Source: Pontiella desulfatans (GTDB taxonomy: Bacteria > Verrucomicrobiota > Kiritimatiellia > Kiritimatiellales > Pontiellaceae). Taken from it: a stretch of 7,634 nucleotides of DNA. Under the pieces are notes generated by a model. The model did no database searches. It was given only the letters and a program-made list of their open reading frames with translations, and was not told where the DNA came from. Every line of letters starts with the position of its first letter. Position 1 is the first letter of the stretch. Position numbers and translations under genes: made by a program. Positions 1 to 5,768 of the stretch are shown piece after piece. The stretch covers positions 1 to 7,634 of the forward strand of contig JARFRL010000454.1 in assembly GCA_029287275.1 (NCBI GenBank). The letters are read 5' to 3'.

Positions 1-1
1 C

Positions 2-922
2 GCCCAACTCGCGGGCTACAAGGTGGTCACGATCCCGTCCGACGAAAACGGCGTGATGGACTTCGATCTGTTCAAGGAGGCGCTGAACGAAAAAACCGCG
101 GGCGTCATGCTAACGAGTCCGAACACGCTCGGCGTCTTCAATCCGCGCATCAAGGAAATCTGCGACGCGGTCCATGAAGTGGATGGGCTAATGTATTACG
201 ACGGCGCGAACTTCAACGCCATCATGGGGCGCTACCGACCCGGCGACATGGGCTTCGATATCTGCCACCTGAACCTTCACAAGTCGTTCGCCACGCCGCA
301 TGGCGGGGGTGGTCCGGGCGCGGGGCCGGTGGGCGTCGTGGAAAAACTGCGACCGTTTCTGCCGATCTCCCGCGTGGAGAAAACCAAAGACGGATCCTTC
401 GCGCTGAACTACGACGAGCCGAAAAGCATCGGCTACATCGCGCCGTTCTACGGAAACTTCGGAATCATCGCCCGCGCCTACGCCTACATTTTGTCGCTGG
501 GTCGCGACGGCATGCTGGGAACCAGCAACCGCGCCGTGTTGAACGCGAACTATCTCCAGGAAAAAATCCGCCCGCTGTTCGGGGCGGAAGACAAAGGACG
601 CTGCATGCACGAGTTCGTCTTTTCCGGCGACTGCCTCAAGCAATATGGCGTTCATACGTTGGATCTCGCGAAGGGCATGATCGACCGCGGCATCCATCCG
701 CCCACGGTTTATTTCCCGCTCAACGTATCCGAGGCGTTCATGGTGGAGCCGACGGAGACGGAGGACCGCGACACGCTGGATCGGTTCGTGGAGATCGTGG
801 AGGAGTTGTTCGAAATCGCGAAAACGGACCCCGATCAGCTCCACGCGGCGCCGATCACCACGCCGGTGGGGCGGTTGGACGAGGTGAAGGCCGCGAAAGA
901 CATGCGATTGAGTTTTTCGTGA
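2..922 (+). CDS. gcvPB: Glycine dehydrogenase (decarboxylating) subunit 2, 5'-truncated by window edge
   Basis: This is the PLP-dependent P-protein of the glycine cleavage system, in its split form with a separate GcvPA partner. It decarboxylates glycine and passes the aminomethyl group to the lipoyl arm of GcvH in the cytoplasm. The frame is open from base 2, so the first in-frame GTG (base 23) is not the true start. About 306 residues are present, and the family is usually near 480 to 500, so the N-terminal third lies outside. The PLP lysine is seen in HLNLHKSF (Lys codon 281-283), followed by the Gly-rich PHGGGGPGAGP loop. SPNTLGVF, YYDGANFNA and HPPTVYFPL also match the family. The stop is TGA at 920-922. 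No hairpin terminator follows. Upstream gcv genes (gcvT, gcvH, gcvPA) would be expected just outside the window, but this cannot be seen. Confidence 0.96.
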   Translation, partial: AQLAGYKVVTIPSDENGVMDFDLFKEALNEKTAGVMLTSPNTLGVFNPRIKEICDAVHEVDGLMYYDGANFNAIMGRYRPGDMGFDICHLNLHKSFATPHGGGGPGAGPVGVVEKLRPFLPISRVEKTKDGSFALNYDEPKSIGYIAPFYGNFGIIARAYAYILSLGRDGMLGTSNRAVLNANYLQEKIRPLFGAEDKGRCMHEFVFSGDCLKQYGVHTLDLAKGMIDRGIHPPTVYFPLNVSEAFMVEPTETEDRDTLDRFVEIVEELFEIAKTDPDQLHAAPITTPVGRLDEVKAAKDMRLSFS

Positions 923-935
923 CAAATCCTATTAC
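908..935 (+). promoter_or_regulatory. Candidate sigma-70-like promoter for the Cys-rich gene
   Basis: TTGAGT (908-913) and TATTAC (930-935) each match the consensus at 4 of 6 positions, with a 16-nt spacer. The pair overlaps the 3' end of gcvPB and would give a leader of roughly 70 nt before the start at 1015. A second candidate, TTGAAC (948-953) with TGTAGT (974-979), has a 20-nt spacer and is less likely. The region 923-1014 is clearly more AT-rich than the flanking genes, which supports a promoter somewhere in it. The exact boxes are a guess. Confidence 0.2.
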
Positions 936-984
936 ATCACTATTCTTTTGAACGTTATCAGATCGGGTAGGTCTGTAGTCTGAA

Positions 985-1014
985 GTTGGTCAATTAAACT
1001 TAAGGAGTTCCAAC
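985..1014 (+). promoter_or_regulatory. Hairpin around the Shine-Dalgarno site of the Cys-rich gene
   Basis: The right arm AGTTCCAAC (1006-1014) ends one base before the start codon. It can pair with AACT (997-1000) and GTTGG (985-989), leaving a 7-nt bulge (990-996) and a five-base loop TAAGG (1001-1005). The Shine-Dalgarno AAGGAG (1002-1007) lies partly in the loop and partly in the stem, 7 nt before the ATG. The pairing is read directly from the sequence; a role in gating translation is inference. The bulge makes the fold only moderately stable. Confidence 0.3.
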
Positions 1015-1221
1015 ATGAAGAGAATGATGAGTGTTGCTATGATCGCGTTGTTTATGACTGGTGCCGCGGCGTTCGCTTGCGACAGCTGTGGTTGTTCCGC
1101 GAAAAAAGCCGAAAAGAAAGCCGAATGCACGTCCTGCTCGAAAGATAAAGGCGCCGAGAAGTCGTGCGCCGCGAGTTGCACCAAAGCTTGTTGCGCGAAA
1201 GCCGACGCGGCCAAGAAATAG
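1015..1221 (+). CDS. Small secreted Cys- and Lys-rich protein, function unknown
   Basis: This 68-residue protein has an N-terminal secretion signal: Lys/Arg at 2-3, a hydrophobic stretch at about 5-20 and a likely cleavage at AFA|C after residue 21. The mature part of about 47 residues holds nine Cys (22, 25, 27, 38, 41, 51, 55, 59, 60) and eleven Lys, with no His and no aromatic residue. The Cys form CxxCxC, CxxC, CxxxC and CC clusters, which suggests metal binding or dense disulfides outside the cytoplasm. No known metallothionein family is recognised. A lipoprotein is possible, since Cys22 follows the signal, but position -3 is Ala rather than Leu, so the lipobox is poor. The start is well fixed by AAGGAG at 1002-1007. 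The gene stands alone, with an AT-rich leader before it and a terminator after it. The gene call is firm; the function is not known. Confidence 0.85.
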   Translation: MKRMMSVAMIALFMTGAAAFACDSCGCSAKKAEKKAECTSCSKDKGAEKSCAASCTKACCAKADAAKK

Positions 1222-1244
1222 AGTTTCGCCGCGTTTAATCGCAA

Positions 1245-1280
1245 AAAAGCCTCTCCGTCAGGAGGGGCTTTTCTCGTTTT
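1245..1280 (+). terminator. Intrinsic terminator after the Cys-rich gene
   Basis: AAAAGCCTCTCC (1245-1256) pairs with GGAGGGGCTTTT (1261-1272) over 12 bp with one G-U wobble and a GTCA loop. The T-rich tail runs CTTTT to 1272 and then CTCGTTTT. It lies 23 bp after the stop of the Cys-rich gene and separates it from the next plus-strand gene. On the minus strand the same stem is followed by a run of six T, so it could also stop antisense transcription. Confidence 0.88.
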
Positions 1281-1372
1281 GAGGGTCTTTGACGGCGCGC
1301 GGTGTTTGGAAAAATGGAAATCGGGTTTGCGACGGGAAGGGGCCGGGGGTATTGTTTCAACTCGCTGGTTAA

Positions 1373-1378
1373 AAGGAG
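1373..1378 (+). promoter_or_regulatory. Shine-Dalgarno site that fixes a GTG start
   Basis: AAGGAG lies 7 nt before the GTG at 1386. It decides the start of the DUF4870-like gene, because the longer in-frame ATG at 1302 has no such site and would add a stretch with no resemblance to the family. Confidence 0.75.
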
Positions 1379-1385
1379 ATTTGGC

Positions 1386-1775
1386 GTGGACGACGGCGAT
1401 TTTAAGCAAGCGGAATCCTCTCCCGTGGAGATTCCCAAAAACGAACGGCAGTGGGCGATGGGATGCCATCTCGCCGCGTTGGTCGGGTGTTTGGCGCCGT
1501 ACTTCGCCGCGAACTTTCTCGCGCCGATGATCGTCTGGTTGCTCAAGCGCGAGGACGGGCCGTTCATCGACGAGCAGGGAAAAGAAGCGCTCAATTTCCA
1601 ATTGTCCATCCTTCTATACGTGGTTGTATGCGGATTGCTTTTCCTCGTCGTGATAGGGGCTTTCTTGATTTTTCCGCTACTTGTTTTCGGCTTCGTGTGT
1701 CCGATCATCGGCGCGGTGAAGGCCAGCGAAGGGAAGCGTTTCCGCTATCCCGCGTGCATTCGGTTTATTAAATAA
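1386..1775 (+). CDS. DUF4870-like small membrane protein
   Basis: This is a predicted inner-membrane protein of 129 residues with a GTG start. A polar N-terminal tail (1-22) leads to RQWAMGCHLAAL, then a hydrophobic segment at about 27-53. Next comes the family signature KREDGPFIDEQGKEALNFQ (about 54-72), followed by two close hydrophobic segments (about 73-92 and 94-112) and a short basic tail. The order of a W-x-x-x-x-H start, the D/E-rich loop, the GKEALNFQ block and paired C-terminal helices matches DUF4870 (TIC20-like) proteins. Their biochemical role is unknown as far as I know. The gene follows a terminator and is 19 bp from folD, so it may be the first gene of that transcript. It is close to the usual size and looks intact. 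Confidence 0.85.
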   Translation: MDDGDFKQAESSPVEIPKNERQWAMGCHLAALVGCLAPYFAANFLAPMIVWLLKREDGPFIDEQGKEALNFQLSILLYVVVCGLLFLVVIGAFLIFPLLVFGFVCPIIGAVKASEGKRFRYPACIRFIK

Positions 1776-1794
1776 TACGTTTGAGGGGAATACC

Positions 1795-2682
1795 ATGTCG
1801 GCGAAAATCATTGATGGAAAACAAATCTCGGCGGACATCCGCGAGGAGCTGAAGGCGGAGGTCGCCGCGCTGAAGGAGAAAGGGATCGTTCCGGGGCTCG
1901 GCGTGATTCTGGTGGGCGAGGATCCCGCGTCGAGGTCCTACGTCAGCGCGAAGGAAAAGGCCTGCGAGAACATCGGAATCTACTCCGACGACAACCGTCT
2001 TCCCGCCGAGGCCTCTCAAGAAGAGTTGCTCGCGTTGGTCGCGAAAATGAACGCCGACCCGAAAATCAACGGCATTCTCGTGCAGCTGCCCCTTCCGAAG
2101 CATATCGACGAAGCGGCTGTTTTGCTGGCGATCGATCCCGACAAGGACGTGGATGGTTTCCACCCGATGAACGTCGGCAAGATGATGGTGGGCGAGGAGG
2201 CGTTTCTGCCCTGCACGCCGCACGGCGTCGTTCAGATACTGCTTCGCGAAGGCGTCGAAACCGCGGGCGCGCACGTCGTGGTCGTTGGTCGGAGCAACAT
2301 TGTCGGCAAACCCGTCGCGAACATGCTGTCGCGAAAGAAGGCCGGCGCCAACGCGACCGTCACGCTTTGCCATACCGGCACCAAAGATCTGGCCCATCAC
2401 ACTCGGCAGGCGGACATCATCATCGCCGCGTCCGGTTGGCCGAACACCATCACCGCCGACATGGTGAAAGACGGCGTGGTCGTGATCGATGTGGGGGTGA
2501 ATCGCGTCGAGGACGCCAGCCGCGAGCGCGGCTATCGGCTGGTGGGCGACGTTGATTTCGACGCCGTGAAGGAAAAAGCCGCGCTGATCACGCCGGTGCC
2601 GGGCGGGGTTGGACCCATGACGATCACGATGTTGCTGTTCAACACGGTCGACTCGGCGAAGCGGGCCAATGGAATTGACTAA
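1795..2682 (+). CDS. folD: Bifunctional methylene-THF dehydrogenase / methenyl-THF cyclohydrolase
   Basis: FolD oxidises 5,10-methylene-THF to methenyl-THF with NADP and hydrolyses that to 10-formyl-THF, supplying one-carbon units for purine and formyl-Met synthesis in the cytoplasm. The 295-residue length is normal. Catalytic Lys53 lies in YVSAKEKACE (49-58). Gln97 in GILVQLPLP and Asp120 in DKDVDGFHP match the folate-site residues of the E. coli enzyme by position. The Rossmann part carries GRSNIVGKP (165-173), and PGGVGPMT (269-276) closes the folate pocket. The ATG is supported by GAGGGG at 1783-1788, 6 nt before it. The neighbour gcvPB makes the substrate of FolD but is separated by an intrinsic terminator, so the link is metabolic rather than an operon. 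All key residues are present. Confidence 0.98.
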   Translation: MSAKIIDGKQISADIREELKAEVAALKEKGIVPGLGVILVGEDPASRSYVSAKEKACENIGIYSDDNRLPAEASQEELLALVAKMNADPKINGILVQLPLPKHIDEAAVLLAIDPDKDVDGFHPMNVGKMMVGEEAFLPCTPHGVVQILLREGVETAGAHVVVVGRSNIVGKPVANMLSRKKAGANATVTLCHTGTKDLAHHTRQADIIIAASGWPNTITADMVKDGVVVIDVGVNRVEDASRERGYRLVGDVDFDAVKEKAALITPVPGGVGPMTITMLLFNTVDSAKRANGID

Positions 2683-2702
2683 ATAGGTGTAAGGTGGATA
2701 GT
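2675..2702 (+). promoter_or_regulatory. Candidate promoter for the ferritin gene
   Basis: TTGACT (2675-2680, 5 of 6 matches) overlaps the folD stop and is followed after 16 nt by GATAGT (2697-2702, 4 of 6 matches). This would place a start point near 2709 and a leader of about 30 nt before the ferritin ATG. It would let ferritin and the two genes after it be expressed apart from folD. No Fur-like palindrome is visible in the 55-bp gap, so iron control cannot be claimed from the sequence. Confidence 0.35.
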
Positions 2703-2737
2703 CGGAAGACGAACACAAAACAATCAGGAGAAAAATT

Positions 2738-3250
2738 ATGATTTCGGAAAAAATGCAGGTTGAGTTGAACGAGCAGGTGAACAAGGAATTCTATTCCGCG
2801 TACATGTATCTGGCGATGTCGGCGTATTGCAACACGTTGGGCTTGCCGGGCTTCGCGCATTGGATGCGCATGCAATACGAGGAGGAGAGCATGCACGTCA
2901 CCAAAATGTACGACTACATCCTAGGGCAGGGCGGCGAGGTTCATCTTCAGTCCATCGAGGAACCGGCGAAGGAATACGGAACGCCCTTGGAAATCTTCCA
3001 ACAGACGCTCGAGCATGAACAGTTCATCACCAGCATGATCCACAAGCTGATGGATCTCGCGATCTCCGAAAGGGATTACGCGACGCAGACCTTCCTGCAA
3101 TGGTACGTCACCGAACAGGTGGAAGAAGAAGCCAACGTCAACGACATCCTCGCTCCGCTTCGGATGGTGGGCGATGACAAGAGCGGCCTGATGATGATCG
3201 ATCAGAAGATAGGCGGACGGCTCGCGCCAACTCCGCTTCCGGCCAATTAA
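2738..3250 (+). CDS. ftnA: Non-haem bacterial ferritin (FtnA type)
   Basis: This is a cytoplasmic iron-storage protein that oxidises Fe(II) at a di-iron site and stores it as mineral inside a 24-subunit shell. The protein has 170 residues, a normal length. The ferroxidase ligands are present and fall at the numbering of E. coli FtnA: Glu17 (NKEFYSAYMYL), Glu50 and His53 (QYEEESMHVTK), Glu94, Gln127 and Glu130. The third-iron-site acids Glu49, Glu126 and Glu129 are also there. There is no extra N-terminal targeting peptide and no haem-ligand Met as in bacterioferritin. AGGAG at 2726-2730 is 7 nt before the ATG. Only 15 bp separate it from the next gene, which suggests co-transcription with a secreted protein and a lipoprotein. 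The ferritin call is firm; the gene symbol is assigned by similarity. Confidence 0.97.
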   Translation: MISEKMQVELNEQVNKEFYSAYMYLAMSAYCNTLGLPGFAHWMRMQYEEESMHVTKMYDYILGQGGEVHLQSIEEPAKEYGTPLEIFQQTLEHEQFITSMIHKLMDLAISERDYATQTFLQWYVTEQVEEEANVNDILAPLRMVGDDKSGLMMIDQKIGGRLAPTPLPAN

Positions 3251-3265
3251 ACGAAGGATCGCGCT

Positions 3266-4024
3266 ATGAGGAAATTCACGTTCGGGTTTTTCGCGGCGGT
3301 GATGCTGGTGGCCTTGGCCTCGGCTTCCCGCCAAGACGAGGTTACGTTGGTTTTGGTGCCGCGCGACGGCGACGCGGCGCGCGTGGGGATGGATGTCGCG
3401 AACCGCTATCCGACCCTGCTGGTGAACTACAAGATGGTCGGCGGCAAGGTGTCTTTGCACGGCTGGTCGGGCAAGGAGTGGGTCAACATCACTCTCCAGG
3501 ATTTCCAGGCGGGAAACTTTTTTCGGACGGCCCCCGACTCCGCGCTGCTGATCGAGAACGCGGGCGCTCCGATTCCCCAGGCGCTGGTTCCTTCCGAAAG
3601 CTGGTGCGAGGCCGTCTACAAAATCACCACCACCCAAACGCGGCCGCTACTCCATCTCGTGGGGCAATACTACGACTTCAAATACAAGGATTGGGAGTGG
3701 TTCGCGGAGAACTACAAAACAACCATCGACGCGATCAATCCGGAGCGATTGAACGTGGCGTGGTATCATCGGCAGTTGGGCGATCACCTCAAGAAAAGCG
3801 CGGCCGCCGGCGAGGACCTTCAATATTGGGTGGCCATTCGTCATCCGCGGCCGATGGTTCCCGCGGTCGAAGAGCCCGCGACGATGCTGGAAACCAACGT
3901 GATCGAGGAAGTCGAGCAACCCGAAATGGAACTACCTGAAGATCCCGCGACCTTCAACCCGCTGACCAACGAAGCGCCCGCCGCGGTCGTGCTCGGCGCG
4001 GGCGAAGCCGATACGGCCAAATAG
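3266..4024 (+). CDS. Secreted protein of unknown function with acidic C-terminal tail
   Basis: I do not recognise this 252-residue family. An N-terminal signal peptide is clear: Arg2 and Lys3, a hydrophobic core at about 5-18 and a likely cleavage at ASA|S after residue 20. The mature part has three visible zones. Residues 25-110 look like mixed beta structure. Residues about 111-195 are rich in aromatic residues (QYYDFKYKDWEWFAENY at 134-150, WYHRQLGDHL at 166-175, YWVAIRHP at 187-194). Residues about 196-252 form a Pro/Glu-rich tail that is probably disordered. There is one Cys (114), so no internal disulfide is possible, and no metal-site or catalytic motif stands out. GAAGGA (3253-3258) is 7 nt before the ATG. 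It lies 15 bp after ferritin and 12 bp before a lipoprotein gene, so the three are probably one transcript. It is probably periplasmic or exported. Confidence 0.8.
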   Translation: MRKFTFGFFAAVMLVALASASRQDEVTLVLVPRDGDAARVGMDVANRYPTLLVNYKMVGGKVSLHGWSGKEWVNITLQDFQAGNFFRTAPDSALLIENAGAPIPQALVPSESWCEAVYKITTTQTRPLLHLVGQYYDFKYKDWEWFAENYKTTIDAINPERLNVAWYHRQLGDHLKKSAAAGEDLQYWVAIRHPRPMVPAVEEPATMLETNVIEEVEQPEMELPEDPATFNPLTNEAPAAVVLGAGEADTAK

Positions 4025-4036
4025 GGGGAGGCGAAG

Positions 4037-4357
4037 ATGCGGAGATTTAGTGGGGTTTTAAGCGCGGCGCTTTTGATCGGAGCGCTGAACGGATGCGTGT
4101 CGAAGCAAATCACGCCCGAGTACAAGCCGCGAATGGGCGTCGCGCGCAATAGCGAGGGATTCGTGACCTTCGCCATCGACTCGCGGGTCGGCTACGAATA
4201 CGCCATTTATTACGAGGATCCGGTTTCGAAAAACTGGACGCCGGTTCCGGGGTGCGGTGGCATCCGCGGCACGGGTGACTCGATCGAGCTGATGAAGAGA
4301 TTCAACTCCCGCGGTCCGTTGCCGGCCTTCACGCTTCGCCATACCAAAATCGATTAA
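4037..4357 (+). CDS. Small predicted lipoprotein, function unknown
   Basis: This 106-residue protein has a good lipoprotein signal: Arg2, Arg3, a hydrophobic core at 7-17 and the lipobox LNGC with Cys20 as the lipidated residue. The mature part is only about 87 residues. It contains FVTFAIDSRVGYEYAIYYED (42-61), NWTPVPG and GIRGTGDSIEL (75-85), a pattern that looks like a compact beta-sandwich, with one further Cys (73). The family is not recognised. GGAGG at 4027-4031 is 5 nt before the ATG, and the gap to the preceding secreted-protein gene is 12 bp, so the two are likely translated from one mRNA and may act together at the envelope. Its TAA stop is 3 bp from the stop of the convergent TPR gene, and there is no room for a terminator between them. 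Confidence 0.8.
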   Translation: MRRFSGVLSAALLIGALNGCVSKQITPEYKPRMGVARNSEGFVTFAIDSRVGYEYAIYYEDPVSKNWTPVPGCGGIRGTGDSIELMKRFNSRGPLPAFTLRHTKID

Positions 4358-4360
4358 GAT

Positions 4361-5677
4361 TCAGGCGCTCGATCCGTTTTCGACTCGCGTGGCGACGTCC
4401 CGGTAGCCGATGTCGACCGAGTAGATTTCCTTCAGAAGTCGCGCCGCTCCGTCGGCGTCGCCCAAGATTTGAAGCAACGCGCCCAGCTCGTAAAGCACTT
4501 CCTTCTTCGTCTCGTCCATGGTCTCGAGTCCCTCGAGCGCGGTTTCCAGTTGATCGCGCGCGATGTCGAGCTGCCCCTTTTTCTCGAACGCCTTCGCCAT
4601 GAGCAGCAACGCTCGCACGCGTCGTTGCGGATTGCGGCGCGCCTGTTGCAGCTGAGCGATGGCGTTGGTCAGGTCGCCTTGGTCGAACAGCATTTTGCCA
4701 TACTCGAACTTTAGTTGCAGATCGTTGGGGTAGCGCTCGACCTGCCGCGCCGCGTTCTCGATCCGCGTCTCGCCCAGTTTTCGCCGTAGTTGGGCGACTC
4801 GCTCGCGGTCGTCCGCGTCTTGCGCCTCGGCCATTTCGAACGAGATGAGTTGTTCCTTCGCGGCCAGTATTTTGCGCTCGATCCGCGGATCCGGCGCGCC
4901 ACCGATCTCCGCGCGCTTTTCCAGCGTCTCGATCGCTTTGGCGAATTCCCGTCTTCGCGCGTGCGCGTCGGCTAGCGCCTCGAGGTGGGTCGGGTTGTTT
5001 GGTTCCGCCTCCACCTTCGCGCGCGCCTGCTCCAGCTCGTCCAGTGGTTGGTCGCTCTTTCGAGCCACGTCGCGGAACCGTTCCGCCTTCCGCCATCCCG
5101 CCTTGCCCATCGTCAGCCGAGCCGCGGCGTCTTTCAGTTCTTTCTGGGCGTTCGCGTTGGTCGGTTTCAGTTTAACGATGGCGTCGCGGCATTCGTATTC
5201 GCCCTCGAAGTTCTCGGTGGCCAAATACAATTCCGCCAGCGGCTCCAGCACGGCGAGATTCGGCGGCTGATTGTCCTTTACGATCTCGAGCGTCTGAATC
5301 GCCACTTCCGGCATCTCCGCGGCGAGCGCCGCCTCGCGGTGCGCTTTGATGAAGCGAGGGCGCGTCGGATCGACCCGAAGCAGCTTTTCCGCGGTTTCCA
5401 ACGCGCGGGGAGGATCTTTTTTGAGAAGCGCCGAAATCCTCATCAAGCCGCTCATGGCCTTCGCCGTGGCGAGCTTTCCGGGGGGATGGGCTTTCACGGC
5501 CTTCATTTCCACCGAGCGCAGCAGGCCCCGAACGCGCGACAGGCGCGGCTCGATTTCCAGCGCGGCCGCGAACATGTCCATCGCGTATTCAAGATTGCCG
5601 CGTTCCAACGCCGCGACCCCTTTGTCGTGGTAGGCGCGTACGCCGGCGGGCGCGTCTTCCAGCTTGATCTCAGTCAT
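4361..5677 (-). CDS. Cytoplasmic TPR-repeat protein
   Basis: This 438-residue protein has no signal peptide or membrane segment and is mostly alpha-helical. TPR-like helix pairs are seen at about 16-47 (GVAALERGNLEYAMDMFAAA then ALEIEP), 91-125, 140-175, 226-257, 316-346, 354-385 and 392-417. A charged helical section at about 270-315 may be coiled coil. TPR proteins are scaffolds for protein-protein contacts; the partner is not indicated. The C-terminus EIYSVDIGYRDVATRVE (417-433) resembles an ending I recall from other bacterial TPR proteins, some near Ser/Thr kinases, but no kinase is in view. The start chosen is the ATG at 5677, because AAAGGA (5686-5691, minus strand) is 8 nt before it. 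The ATG nine bases upstream overlaps that site and has no spacing. It is a single-gene unit or the second gene after the SDR gene, 91 bp downstream of it. Confidence 0.88.
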   Translation of the reverse strand: MTEIKLEDAPAGVRAYHDKGVAALERGNLEYAMDMFAAALEIEPRLSRVRGLLRSVEMKAVKAHPPGKLATAKAMSGLMRISALLKKDPPRALETAEKLLRVDPTRPRFIKAHREAALAAEMPEVAIQTLEIVKDNQPPNLAVLEPLAELYLATENFEGEYECRDAIVKLKPTNANAQKELKDAAARLTMGKAGWRKAERFRDVARKSDQPLDELEQARAKVEAEPNNPTHLEALADAHARRREFAKAIETLEKRAEIGGAPDPRIERKILAAKEQLISFEMAEAQDADDRERVAQLRRKLGETRIENAARQVERYPNDLQLKFEYGKMLFDQGDLTNAIAQLQQARRNPQRRVRALLLMAKAFEKKGQLDIARDQLETALEGLETMDETKKEVLYELGALLQILGDADGAARLLKEIYSVDIGYRDVATRVENGSSA

Positions 5678-5768
5678 CCACTTCATCCTTTAGAATGCCG
5701 GAGATGATAGGACACTAGCGCTCAAAAGAAAACATTAAGCCAAAGTTCTTGAGGAACCCCGCGGGGGT

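Noticed and set aside
188..925. Long minus-strand open frame of 245 codons opposite gcvPB
   Set aside because: It lies fully opposite a certain gene, its product is rich in Arg, His and Val with no recognisable motif, and it has the look of a GC-rich shadow frame.
1289..1317. TTGACG as -35 box for the DUF4870-like gene
   Set aside because: The -35 match is good, but no acceptable -10 box lies 16-18 nt downstream.
2683..2737. Iron-responsive operator (Fur box) before ferritin
   Set aside because: I looked for a GATAATGATAATC-like palindrome in the gap and found none.
1768..2784. Minus-strand open frame of 338 codons opposite folD
   Set aside because: folD is certain on the plus strand; the antisense product has no family features and crosses two plus-strand genes.
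4329..5096. Minus-strand open frame of 255 codons within the TPR gene
   Set aside because: It is the same strand in another frame, with an Arg/Gly/Ala-rich product of low complexity; the TPR frame has true helix periodicity and a good start.
5695..5735. TATCAT-like -10 box upstream of the TPR gene on the minus strand
   Set aside because: No matching -35 box lies at a proper distance, so the TPR gene may equally be read through from the SDR gene.
5755..5768. GC hairpin after the SDR gene (ACCCC/GGGGT around GCG), possible minus-strand terminator
   Set aside because: The stem is only 5 bp with a three-base loop and is followed by TTCC rather than a T-run, so it is too weak to call.
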